A DNA stretch of 23,465 nt from an uncultured Veillonella sp. (GCF_938010505.1 NZ_CALLVP010000120.1:1-23465); one strand, 5' to 3'. Shown: positions 8,140 through 16,354, counted from the first letter of the stretch. Program-made: numbers and translations. The notes: generated by a model not told the origin, from the letters alone.

Positions 8140-9429
8140 TTAAGCTTCCATAATACGAATGACACTATTAACAGCCTTAACGGAGCGCAAGCTATTAAAA
8201 GAGTCTATAAGATTTAAAATATAAGATCTTGGGCATTTAGATGTAACAATGGCAAGAACTGCAGTTTCTGGATCCATATTTCGTTGAACGATGGATAAAA
8301 CAGAAATTTTTTGTTCTGCTAATTTTGCAGAGATTTTAGCTAGCACACCTGTTTTATTATCCACTGCTAAACGCAAGTAGTAGCTAGATTGGATTTTACC
8401 TGGAGAATAAATATCTTTTTGGTCATAATAGAATGGTTTTAAACGACCAGTTTCGTTATAAGAGACATTCTTTGCTACTTCCATGATATCAGATACTACA
8501 GAACTCCCTGTCGGTAAGCTACCAGCGCCACGACCATATAGCATTACATCGTCAATACCATTCCCCTTTACATAAATCGCATTATAAGATCCTCGAACAG
8601 ATGCCAACGGGTGTGTCGTAGGAATAAATGCAGGGTATACATTTAGAGATAAACCTTGAGCTGTTTCTTTAGCAATACCTAGTAATTTAATATTGTAACC
8701 AAACTCTTTCCCAAATTTAATATCTTCAGTATCAATGCAAGTAATGCCTTCTACAGTTACATCTTCGAAAAAAATGCGACGATTGAAACTAATGGATGCG
8801 AGAATAGCCAATTTACGTGCTGCATCAAGACCTTCAACGTCAGCCGTAGGATCTGCCTCTGCATACCCTAAATCTTGTGCTTCTTTCAATACATCTTGAT
8901 AGCTTAACCCTTCTTCAGACATTTTAGTCAAAATGAAATTTGTCGTACCGTTCATAATACCAATGAGTTCGGTAATGCGGTTACCAGCCAAAGATTCGTA
9001 TAATGTACGGATAATAGGAATACCACCTAATACAGATGCTTCAAAACGTAGATCTACCCCATTTTTACTAGCTAAATCTAATAAGTATGGACCGGACTCT
9101 GCTAATAAGTCTTTATTGGCAGTTACCACATTTTTCTTAGCTTTTAAAGCCCCTTCTACACAGTCCTTAGCAAAGGTTGTGCCCCCCATCAATTCCACTA
9201 CCATTTGAATGGAGTCATCTTTTAATACTTCGTCAATATCTGATACATATTTAGCAGTTTCTGGTAGTGTAATATGTTTGTATTTGTCTGGGTTACGCAC
9301 ATAAATTTTAGAAATTTCAACATTGACACCTGTACGATTTTTAATTAGTTCAGCATTGTCTTGTAATAAGTTAAAAGTACCTTGTGCAACAGTACCAAAA
9401 CCTAATAAAGCAATTTTTATAGTGGTCAT
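8140..9429 (-). CDS. hom: Homoserine dehydrogenase with C-terminal ACT domain
   Basis: Reduces L-aspartate-semialdehyde to L-homoserine with NAD(P)H, at the branch to threonine and methionine. The N-terminus has the Rossmann motif LLGFGTVAQG (residues 8-17). VVTANKDLLAESG and GIMNGTTNFIL mark the nucleotide and substrate regions, followed by EADPTADVEGLDAARKLAIL. Residues from about 353 to the end form an ACT domain (NKTGVLAKISAKLAEQKISVL), the usual site of threonine feedback control. The 429 residues fit the monofunctional class; no aspartokinase is fused. It lies 24 bp after the ACT-protein gene and runs into thrB. Confidence 0.96.
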   Translation of the reverse strand: MTTIKIALLGFGTVAQGTFNLLQDNAELIKNRTGVNVEISKIYVRNPDKYKHITLPETAKYVSDIDEVLKDDSIQMVVELMGGTTFAKDCVEGALKAKKNVVTANKDLLAESGPYLLDLASKNGVDLRFEASVLGGIPIIRTLYESLAGNRITELIGIMNGTTNFILTKMSEEGLSYQDVLKEAQDLGYAEADPTADVEGLDAARKLAILASISFNRRIFFEDVTVEGITCIDTEDIKFGKEFGYNIKLLGIAKETAQGLSLNVYPAFIPTTHPLASVRGSYNAIYVKGNGIDDVMLYGRGAGSLPTGSSVVSDIMEVAKNVSYNETGRLKPFYYDQKDIYSPGKIQSSYYLRLAVDNKTGVLAKISAKLAEQKISVLSIVQRNMDPETAVLAIVTSKCPRSYILNLIDSFNSLRSVKAVNSVIRIMEA

Positions 9430-9453
9430 AATTGTCCTACTCTCTTAATTAGC

Positions 9454-9903
9454 CTATGCTTGGCCTAAAATCTCTACTTTGATAATACCCTTCATAGAGC
9501 GAATATCTAGCAACAAATCTTCTAATGAACCTTGCAGATCTTTAGTTTCAAAAGAAATACTACTATTGGCAATCCCTTGTAATGGAATGTCTTGATTGAT
9601 TGTTAAAATACTACCATTGCGTTCAGCAATTGCCTTTAAAACACTGGATAACATACCAGATTCATTTGACATAGAAACATAAATACTTACAATTTTCCCT
9701 TGGGCAATTTCAAAAAATGGAAAAACATAGTCCTTGTATTTATAATACGCAGAACGACTTAAATCCATTTTTTCAACTGCTTCATTAATGGTTTTAACTT
9801 CACCTAGTTTAAGAATTTCTTTTACTTTAATAGTCTTTTTTATAGCTTCTGGTAAAATATCTTCTTGCACAAGATAGAATTTATCTTTTTTTGGTTTAGA
9901 CAT
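9454..9903 (-). CDS. PheB-like ACT-domain protein (UPF0735 type)
   Basis: A 149-residue protein with two parts. Residues about 20-60 contain VKEILKLGEVKTINEAVEKM followed by DLSRSAYYKYKDYVFPFF, which reads like a small helix-turn-helix segment. From about residue 70 a single ACT domain follows (VSIYVSMSNESGMLSSVLKA, then IKVEIL at the end), the usual amino-acid-sensing fold. This matches the PheB/UPF0735 family seen in many Firmicutes, whose exact role is not settled. I start at ATG 9901-9903 because AAGGGAG lies eight bases upstream; an in-frame upstream ATG would overlap the preceding gene. It sits directly before hom, which suggests a role in aspartate-family control; this is inferred. Confidence 0.85.
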   Translation of the reverse strand: MSKPKKDKFYLVQEDILPEAIKKTIKVKEILKLGEVKTINEAVEKMDLSRSAYYKYKDYVFPFFEIAQGKIVSIYVSMSNESGMLSSVLKAIAERNGSILTINQDIPLQGIANSSISFETKDLQGSLEDLLLDIRSMKGIIKVEILGQA

Positions 9904-9919
9904 AGAATACACTCCCTTA

Positions 9920-10909
9920 TTATTCTCTTGAAGTTTCTTGGGCAACAAATTGTCGTCCATATAATGTTAATACTGCATACATACCGATGAAGAATGACAA
10001 ATATTCTGCTACAACACGCCATGCTACAGCAATAATCCCAACTGTTCCATTAGGTACAAAGACACTAAATAATATTACAAATAGTCCTTCTGCAATCCCA
10101 GTCCCCCCTGGGGTTGGTGCAAAATACAAAATAAGATTCAATAATATCATACGATCCAATATATCGATGATCGGGATATCTGGTGTGAAAGCATACATTA
10201 ATGCTGGTGCAATACAATATAAACATAGTAAACTCAAACCAGATTCAATAAAAACTATACAAGACTGAACAGGCTGCTTATAAAGTAAGCCAAGCCCTTC
10301 ATTTAATGTTTCTAACTTAGAAAGCCAATCTTTAGTTTTATGTGCTTTAAATCGTTGTGCTAAATTATAGACAAACTGACGCATATATTTGGTCTGTAAT
10401 ATATAAGTCCCCGCTAAGGTCGCTATAACAGCAAGTACGGCCAAAATCAAAAGCATATCACGTGAGATATATGGAATTTCAATAGCATCTCGTAAGAATA
10501 CTAATGGCAACATAATCACCAAAAACATAATGGAAAATACGGTGCGTATCAATACAATCGGTGTACCCTTAGATATGGGGACGCCATAACTTCTCAACAC
10601 CAGTACTTGCGCAACAGCACCTCCGCTAGCTCCAGGTGTCAACATAGCCATAAAATAGTTACTAAAAATAACTCGTAGCACTGCTCGTATTGATAACTTG
10701 TAACCACCAATTTTTACGAGTCTCTGAAGTCGTAATCCATCAAAATACATACCTGCTGCTAGAGCAACTAGAGCTAATAATAAGGAAATACTATTAAAAG
10801 ATGATATAGTTTTTAATGCATCTAAATCAATAGTATAGTAAATGATACCAATTGATACAGCCAACAACAAGAGAAACATAAAAATGCCTCTCTTCATCAT
10901 TTTACTCAT
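9920..10909 (-). CDS. YbhN/UPF0104-family membrane protein (lysylphosphatidylglycerol-synthase transmembrane-like, HpnL-like)
   Basis: The 329-residue polytopic membrane protein has about seven to eight hydrophobic segments, starting with FMFLLLLAVSIGIIYYTIDL. The family motif is visible as FAPTPGGTGIAEGLF near residue 270, and the earlier LTPGASGGAVAQV is also typical. The family is related to the flippase half of MprF and to HpnL of hopanoid clusters, and is often placed with lipid or glycan export. The actual substrate cannot be read from sequence. Its ATG overlaps the end of the YdjC-like gene by 4 bp (ATGA), so the two are translationally coupled and probably work together. It ends 16 bp before the ACT-protein gene. 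Confidence 0.85.
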   Translation of the reverse strand: MSKMMKRGIFMFLLLLAVSIGIIYYTIDLDALKTISSFNSISLLLALVALAAGMYFDGLRLQRLVKIGGYKLSIRAVLRVIFSNYFMAMLTPGASGGAVAQVLVLRSYGVPISKGTPIVLIRTVFSIMFLVIMLPLVFLRDAIEIPYISRDMLLILAVLAVIATLAGTYILQTKYMRQFVYNLAQRFKAHKTKDWLSKLETLNEGLGLLYKQPVQSCIVFIESGLSLLCLYCIAPALMYAFTPDIPIIDILDRMILLNLILYFAPTPGGTGIAEGLFVILFSVFVPNGTVGIIAVAWRVVAEYLSFFIGMYAVLTLYGRQFVAQETSRE

Positions 10910-11760
10910 ACCAAGTCTCCATAATTAATGAGCTCTATATCATGTTGTCTTATATATAATCGGGTATGACTAGAACAGAGTGCTTGCAACTCATCTTCCC
11001 AATGATAATCCCAATTATAAAGCTTACTAAGAATACTACTATTGCTACCTGGGTGAACCATCAATTCATGGGTACCAGAATTTTTATTTACCGCTTTTAA
11101 TATACCCATTAAAGATTTCTGGTTTATATGACCTCCATTTACCATGCCCCAAAAATATTGGGTTGTAGTCATATAATTATTTCGTATGATTGGTCGCGCA
11201 TTAGCCGCAACCGTTGATAAACCAACTTTACCAAGAAATCGAATTGGGGAATACATATAATTCATAAATCCAGTAGATTCATCGGGTATACGTATAGCAT
11301 GTATACCAAAGGATTTTGCCTGTTCAATCACAATCGGTAATACCGTTGGTAACACATGCATATGTTGATGACCATCAATATGAGTTACCCTTAAGCCGGT
11401 ATCTATTATTTGAGCCATTTGTGCATGAATCTCTTTACGTAATTCACTATAATTAATTTTGCCAGAGTAAATACGTTTAATAAACTCTACATAGTTCTCT
11501 GGAAATACACCTTCTGGTGTGAGAAGTGATGAAACTTCTGATGGATCACATACTGGTTGTAACCCACCCACCAAGGTAATATGAATACCGATGCCCAACT
11601 TAGGGTTTTGTTTTGCCATACTTACGGCTTCTGTAAAAGCTTCTCCTCCTGCTATTAAAGAGGTGCTAGTAATAATACCTCTACGATGACCATCAATAAT
11701 GCCAGCATTAACCGCACTATGAAGGCCAAAATCGTCTGCATTTACAATTAGTTTGGACAT
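10906..11760 (-). CDS. YdjC/ChbG-family deacetylase, HpnK-like
   Basis: Predicted metal-dependent carbohydrate N- or O-deacetylase of the YdjC family. Metal-site motifs are VNADDFG (residues 6-11), the histidine in GIGIH (about 60) and THIDGHQHMHVLP (about 126-138). The phrases HRRGIITSTSLIAGG and AKQNPKLGIGIHITLV resemble HpnK of hopanoid clusters more than the chitooligosaccharide enzyme ChbG. I start at ATG 11758-11760 with AAGGAAG nearby; the in-frame ATG 18 bases upstream lies inside the terminator-like hairpin region. The length of 284 is typical. It heads the operon running through thrB. The substrate is unknown. Confidence 0.85.
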   Translation of the reverse strand: MSKLIVNADDFGLHSAVNAGIIDGHRRGIITSTSLIAGGEAFTEAVSMAKQNPKLGIGIHITLVGGLQPVCDPSEVSSLLTPEGVFPENYVEFIKRIYSGKINYSELRKEIHAQMAQIIDTGLRVTHIDGHQHMHVLPTVLPIVIEQAKSFGIHAIRIPDESTGFMNYMYSPIRFLGKVGLSTVAANARPIIRNNYMTTTQYFWGMVNGGHINQKSLMGILKAVNKNSGTHELMVHPGSNSSILSKLYNWDYHWEDELQALCSSHTRLYIRQHDIELINYGDLV

Positions 11761-11779
11761 AGTTATCTTCCTTTTCATG

Positions 11780-11805
11780 AAAAAAAGGGAGAACTTTGTT
11801 CTCCC
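11780..11805 (-). terminator. Terminator-like hairpin in the ydjC-like leader (possible attenuator)
   Basis: On the minus strand GGGAGAAC (11805-11798) pairs with GTTCTCCC (11794-11787) around an AAA loop, followed at once by T7 (11786-11780). This is a canonical intrinsic terminator. It lies between the candidate promoter at 11822-11851 and the start of the YdjC-like gene, so it may attenuate that operon. It could also act as a second terminator for the methyltransferase operon. A competing hairpin CTTTGT/ACAAAG (11811-11806 with 11799-11794) shares bases with the stem. Confidence 0.8.
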
Positions 11806-11821
11806 ACAAAGGATATATGTT

Positions 11822-11851
11822 ATTGTACCAAATACACAGCTAAAAAATCAA
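11822..11851 (-). promoter_or_regulatory. Candidate sigma-A promoter of the ydjC-thrB operon
   Basis: On the minus strand TTGATT (11851-11846), an 18-base spacer and TACAAT (11827-11822) preceded by TGG form a good sigma-A promoter with an extended -10. Transcription would begin near 11815, upstream of the terminator-like hairpin and about 55 bases before the YdjC-like start codon. Confidence 0.6.
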
Positions 11852-11854
11852 TAC

Positions 11855-11890
11855 AAAAGCCCTCTACTTGTATACTAGTAGAGGACTTTT
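11855..11890 (-). terminator. Intrinsic terminator of the ABC transporter-methyltransferase operon
   Basis: A 14-bp stem (11855-11868 with 11877-11890) around an 8-base loop. On the minus strand it pairs completely with one G-U pair and is followed by TTTT; on the plus strand the same position is an A-C mismatch. This argues for use on the minus strand. It lies 33 bp after the methyltransferase stop. Confidence 0.75.
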
Positions 11891-11923
11891 TATATGGTCA
11901 TAAATTTTTATCATATATGTATA

Positions 11924-12718
11924 CTAAGGCATCAATTGTTCTTGTACTTTATACATACATAATGCAGCAGCTACACTTACATTTAAGGATTCCATCTCAC
12001 CATACATAGGAATCATAATACGATTTGTACATAGATTCATGACCTCCGGTGTTACACCATTACCTTCATTTCCTAATACTAACATAGTTCGCTTAGCATA
12101 ATTAACTGTATGATAAGGATCGGCTTGTTCTAAAGCGGTTACATAAGTAGTCATATTAGACTCGGCTACCATATCATGTAACATAGATAAGGTAATGTCT
12201 TCATATAAAGGTATTTTATGTAAGGCGCTCATTGTACTCCGTACCGTCTTGTCATTAAAAGGGTCCACAGTACCTTTCATCAAGAATATACCTTTAACAC
12301 CTGCCGCAACAGCAGTACGAATAATGGTCCCTAGATTACCTGGATCTTGAACACTATCTAATGTAATATATAAACCATCCACAATAGAAATTGATTCAAT
12401 ATCATATGTAGGCTTTGATACAATAGCAACTAAACCTTGTCCATTTACGGTATTATCTACTTTATCAAACACTGGATCTTGTGCGATATATTTAGGTACA
12501 GATTGAACAGTATCTAAGTCTAATAAATCTAATATATTTTTATCTTGCGCTTTAGATTCACGTATAACGATTGTTTTTACTGCACCCATAGCTGCAATAT
12601 CTCGAATAGAGCGAATGCCTTCAACGATGTACTCTCCATTTTTTTGGCGATTTTTACGCTGCCTTAATGAGATAATTCGCTTAATCGTTTTATTATCTTT
12701 AGATTGGATAAATTCCAT
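11924..12718 (-). CDS. SpoU/TrmH-family RNA 2'-O-methyltransferase
   Basis: SPOUT-class methyltransferase using S-adenosylmethionine to methylate a ribose 2'-OH of rRNA or tRNA. The N-terminus, IQSKDNKTIKRIISLRQRKN with EYIVEGIRSI, is the substrate-binding domain of the RlmB/TsnR-like group. The C-terminal domain has the three SpoU motifs: LDSVQDPGNLGTIIRTAVAA, LVLGNEGNGVTPEV and IPMYGEMESLNVSVAAAL. I start at ATG 12716-12718, five bases after GGGAG; the upstream GTG gives only four extra residues. The protein has 264 residues. Its ATG follows the ABC gene stop by one base (TAG-T-ATG), so translation is coupled. The modified nucleotide cannot be told from sequence. Confidence 0.92.
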   Translation of the reverse strand: MEFIQSKDNKTIKRIISLRQRKNRQKNGEYIVEGIRSIRDIAAMGAVKTIVIRESKAQDKNILDLLDLDTVQSVPKYIAQDPVFDKVDNTVNGQGLVAIVSKPTYDIESISIVDGLYITLDSVQDPGNLGTIIRTAVAAGVKGIFLMKGTVDPFNDKTVRSTMSALHKIPLYEDITLSMLHDMVAESNMTTYVTALEQADPYHTVNYAKRTMLVLGNEGNGVTPEVMNLCTNRIMIPMYGEMESLNVSVAAALCMYKVQEQLMP

Positions 12719-12719
12719 A

Positions 12720-14465
12720 CTAACTCCCACTGTGTTGATTATTCCATAGATTATAAAAGGCCCCTTTTAAGTTGATAAGTTCATTAAAAGATCCTTTTTC
12801 TATTATTTTACCATATTCCATATACACTATTTTATTGGCATCTTCTACTGTTGAAAGACGATGAGCAATACTTACGATTGTTTTACTACCTCGAATATTT
12901 TCAATACTTGCTTGAATTTGCTTCTCCGTATGACTATCGATATTAGCCGTTGCTTCATCTAGCAATAGAATTGGTGTTTTTTTAATCAAGGTACGGCCAA
13001 AAGCCAATAATTGTTTTTGCCCATCAGATAATAAGGAGCCTAAATAACCAACCGGTGTCTCATACCCTTCCGGAAGTTGTTCAATCATAGAATCCAAATT
13101 AACTTGTTTTGCTGCATTGGTCATTTCCTCATTAGAAATTGATGTATCAAAAAGTGTTAAGTTATCTCTAATGGAACCCTTAAATAGATAAGCTTGCTGA
13201 AAAACATATCCCATTAAATGACGAAGTACAGAACTGTCATAGTTAGCAATATTTATACCATTAATATATATAGTCCCTTTTGTTGGTTTGTAGATCCCCA
13301 TCAGCAATGCTAAAAGTGTAGATTTACCACTACCAGAAGGACCTACAATACCTATGAATTCTCCAGCTTTAATATTTAATGTAAAGTCTTCTAGCACATA
13401 AATGTCGTTATTTTCATAGGAAAACCACACATGATCAAATCTAATGGACTCTATATGTGTAAATTCATCAGGAATTTCATCAGCCATGTGACGATCTTCT
13501 TCCTCTAATAAAGGAACTAATCTTTCAGCACCAGCTAGTGCACTTTGTAGTGAGTTATATTTATCCGCAATTTCCTTTAATGGTTGGAAAAATCGGTCCA
13601 TATATTGGATAAAAGCAAACACAGTACCAGCGTCGGCTACAGAGTCTATTAAATTCGTAGTTGTAAAAATAACAATTAACGCAACAAAGAATAGACCATC
13701 TACAAGAGGTCTAAAAATAGAAAACGTAGTAACTTCAAAGAGACCAGCTTCTAAGAAACCTTTATTAACAGTATTATAACGTTCCTCAATTGCTTTTTCG
13801 CCACCATAGGATTTTACGATTACAATATAATTTAACAGTTCCTTGATACTCGCATTAGATGCAGCTACAGAGCGTCTTACCTGACGAAATGCTTTACGGG
13901 AAAACTTTTGAAACACCCAAATAATTCCACCCATTATAGGTAATAAAATTGTCATGATAATAGCTAGGGGTACATTAATAGCATACATAAATCCTAATAT
14001 ACCAATAATCATCAAACCGCTACTAGCTAAATTCAAAATTACATCTGTATATAATGTACGTAATGACTCTACATCATTAGTAATGCGAGTTACCCAATTA
14101 CCGATTGCCAACTTATAGAATTCATCATGTGGTTTATTAAGAATCTTTTTAAAGACAATACTACGAATATTATAAATTATTTTTTGACCAAAACTTTTTA
14201 AAAAGTAATTCTCTACAAAAATAAATAAAACACTACCAATTATAGTAAGTCCATACATTAGAGCATAGTATTCAATAACAGCGATATCATTAGTGGCAAA
14301 GCCAAGATCGATGACTTGCTTTGTTATATACGGTCGCAAAAGTAATAGCACTAAATTTCCTGCTAACGCAACCGTTGCTAATAATAGAATACCTAAATAA
14401 GGCTTAATGTAGGCAGTTATATAGGAGAATAAAGCCCAGTCATTTCTTAGATTACGCTTCTTCAT
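12720..14465 (-). CDS. ABC exporter half-transporter, subunit with catalytic Walker B
   Basis: Permease-ATPase fusion of the multidrug/lipid exporter type, 582 residues from the chosen ATG. The N-terminal half has six membrane segments, starting around YLGILLLATVALAGNLVLLL. The ATPase domain has Walker A GPSGSGKST, Walker B ILLLDE with the catalytic glutamate at about residue 505, and a normal switch histidine (SIAHRLSTV, about 536). Its signature is LLSDGQ (about 479-484) instead of LSGGQ. The start is ATG 14463-14465 with AAAGGAG nine bases upstream, overlapping the partner gene by 14 bp. It pairs with the next subunit as an asymmetric heterodimer. The substrate is unknown; drug or lipid export is a family guess. 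Confidence 0.93.
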   Translation of the reverse strand: MKKRNLRNDWALFSYITAYIKPYLGILLLATVALAGNLVLLLLRPYITKQVIDLGFATNDIAVIEYYALMYGLTIIGSVLFIFVENYFLKSFGQKIIYNIRSIVFKKILNKPHDEFYKLAIGNWVTRITNDVESLRTLYTDVILNLASSGLMIIGILGFMYAINVPLAIIMTILLPIMGGIIWVFQKFSRKAFRQVRRSVAASNASIKELLNYIVIVKSYGGEKAIEERYNTVNKGFLEAGLFEVTTFSIFRPLVDGLFFVALIVIFTTTNLIDSVADAGTVFAFIQYMDRFFQPLKEIADKYNSLQSALAGAERLVPLLEEEDRHMADEIPDEFTHIESIRFDHVWFSYENNDIYVLEDFTLNIKAGEFIGIVGPSGSGKSTLLALLMGIYKPTKGTIYINGINIANYDSSVLRHLMGYVFQQAYLFKGSIRDNLTLFDTSISNEEMTNAAKQVNLDSMIEQLPEGYETPVGYLGSLLSDGQKQLLAFGRTLIKKTPILLLDEATANIDSHTEKQIQASIENIRGSKTIVSIAHRLSTVEDANKIVYMEYGKIIEKGSFNELINLKGAFYNLWNNQHSGS

Positions 14466-16179
14466 GATGGGTCTCTCCTTTCTGCGCTTCATATAAGGTA
14501 CGGTATAAACCATTGTTAGCTAATAATTCTTTATGAGTACCTTCTTCTACGATACGCCCTTCATCGAATACTAAAATTTTATCTGCTTTCTCTATAATCT
14601 CTAATCGCTGTGAAATACATAGAATCGTTTGTTCTTTTACATTATGTAATGTATTTAAAATAGTTGTAACTGTTACTGCATCTAAAGCGGAAAAACAATC
14701 ATCTAGTAATAAATATGGTGCATTTTTATAAAAGCCGCGAGCCATATTGATTCGCTGCTTTTGTCCACCTGATAAATCATGACCTTCTTCAGCGAGCTCA
14801 TGTAAATCATCGTTTAACAAATTGCCTAAATCTCTATATAAGTCTGCCTTTTGTGCCGCAACCTCTACAGTTTCGTGCATAAATAAATTTTTACCAAATT
14901 TAATATTATCTGCAATGGTCGTACTTAAAAGGTAAGATTGTGTTGGCACATAAGCAATTGAGTTTCTAAGTTTTGATAAAGAAACAGCAGCTAAATCTTG
15001 ACTGCCAAAATAAATAGATTTTTCCGGACATTCTTGTAATCCAATAAGCAATTTAAATAATGTACTTTTGCCAGAACCAGGTTTACCAACTAAACCGATA
15101 AAAGAACCTTTAGGTATTGTTGTTGTCACTTGGGATAATGCATGACCTTTAGAGTTTTCATAATTAAAATCTAAGTATCGGATGTAAATGTCTTCAAGTG
15201 GCAATACCTCATCGGTATCATCTATTGATTCTGTAGGTAAACGCAAGAAATCCATAATACGATCTAAAGAAGCAAGACCTTTTTGTACAATCGAGATAAG
15301 TCCACCAAACCCTATTAAAGGTCCCACAATTAACATTATGAATGAATTAATGGTAACAAATTCGCCTATAGTCATTTTGCCGTCTACAGCTAAATGTCCA
15401 CAAATATAAATACTAATACTGATACAAATAAAGGGTGCAATTCTTGTCAACGGTGTTAATATTGCATCTAATAGTGCAACATCCATATTCTTCTTATAAT
15501 TAAGTTTATTTATTTTTTCAAAAGAATTAGAGATAATGCTTTCACGATTAAAAGCGCGAATAACATCCATCCCTTGAAATAGCTCTTGACCAAACTCTGT
15601 TAAATCACTATAAGTAGCTTGCGCACTTCGTTGTTTAGCACGTAGCTTTCTACCTAATATAAAAATAGCCACAATAATGAAGAATACAGGCGTCATTATT
15701 TTAAAGGCTAATATAGCATTGATTTTTTGAATTAATATTATGGAGCCTACAATGGAGTAGAAAATAATATCCACTACAATCATTACACCTAAGCCAAGAG
15801 CAACACGTAAAGATGTTACATCATTAGTCATGAGCGCCATAACCTTACCAGGACCGTTAGCTTCATAGTACGTTGTCTTTACTTGCAATGCTTTACTACA
15901 TAGAATTTCACGAAAAAGATATTCCATGCGTCGAATAGATCCTAACAAGGTTTTACGAGATATAACTTTTAAAATGGTAATAACTATAAACAGTATAATA
16001 AAATAAAAAATGTAAGTAACTAAACCTTCCTTATTATTGCTTAACGTATCTATAGCGTTACCTATAAATTGAGGCACAAATAAAAACGCCACATCTATAG
16101 CTATCAGTATGGATAAACCAATGGCATAGATCCACCCTTCTCGTTGGAAAAACTGTATAAATAAATCTATTGGTTTCAT
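14452..16179 (-). CDS. ABC exporter half-transporter, subunit with degenerate Walker B and switch
   Basis: Partner of the downstream half-transporter; 575 residues, with an N-terminal six-helix permease domain and a C-terminal ATPase. The Walker A (GKPGSGKST) and signature LSGGQ (residues 469-473) are intact. The position of the catalytic glutamate is aspartate (LLLDD, Asp494) and the switch histidine is glutamine (CISQRLEI, Gln524). These are the marks of the non-catalytic site of heterodimeric exporters such as BmrCD or TM287/288. It is the first gene of the operon and overlaps its partner by 14 bp. GAGAGGG precedes the ATG closely. Upstream lie tandem 15-bp repeats that could control it. 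Confidence 0.93.
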   Translation of the reverse strand: MKPIDLFIQFFQREGWIYAIGLSILIAIDVAFLFVPQFIGNAIDTLSNNKEGLVTYIFYFIILFIVITILKVISRKTLLGSIRRMEYLFREILCSKALQVKTTYYEANGPGKVMALMTNDVTSLRVALGLGVMIVVDIIFYSIVGSIILIQKINAILAFKIMTPVFFIIVAIFILGRKLRAKQRSAQATYSDLTEFGQELFQGMDVIRAFNRESIISNSFEKINKLNYKKNMDVALLDAILTPLTRIAPFICISISIYICGHLAVDGKMTIGEFVTINSFIMLIVGPLIGFGGLISIVQKGLASLDRIMDFLRLPTESIDDTDEVLPLEDIYIRYLDFNYENSKGHALSQVTTTIPKGSFIGLVGKPGSGKSTLFKLLIGLQECPEKSIYFGSQDLAAVSLSKLRNSIAYVPTQSYLLSTTIADNIKFGKNLFMHETVEVAAQKADLYRDLGNLLNDDLHELAEEGHDLSGGQKQRINMARGFYKNAPYLLLDDCFSALDAVTVTTILNTLHNVKEQTILCISQRLEIIEKADKILVFDEGRIVEEGTHKELLANNGLYRTLYEAQKGETHHEEA

Positions 16180-16211
16180 AGGCCCTCTCTATATATCCTA
16201 TTAAAAATCAA

Positions 16212-16241
16212 TCATAATAATTGACTTTATAATTATTGACT
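16212..16241. repeat. Tandem pair of 15-bp Fur/PerR-like boxes
   Basis: TCATAATAATTGACT (16212-16226) is followed directly by TTATAATTATTGACT (16227-16241). The copies differ only at positions 2 and 8. Each has the 7-1-7 size of Fur-family boxes, and the left halves match the Fur or PerR half-site almost perfectly while the right halves match poorly. They lie about 33-62 bases upstream of the ABC operon start. Confidence 0.5.
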
Positions 16242-16354
16242 ATCATTATATTAGAATAACTCTTTAATCAATAATGTAAAAGTTATTTTTCAAACTTTAT
16301 TAATTTAAATTTACTCTTTATAGTATACACATTTTTTATGATACATTAATACAC

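Noticed and set aside
9430..9453. T-box or threonine leader peptide before hom
   Set aside because: Only 24 bp separate hom from the preceding gene; no room for such an element, and none was seen before the operon.
9840..10022. Minus-strand open frame spanning the junction of the YbhN-like and ACT-protein genes
   Set aside because: It overlaps both genes in another frame, and its peptide resembles nothing; the two flanking genes account for the sequence.
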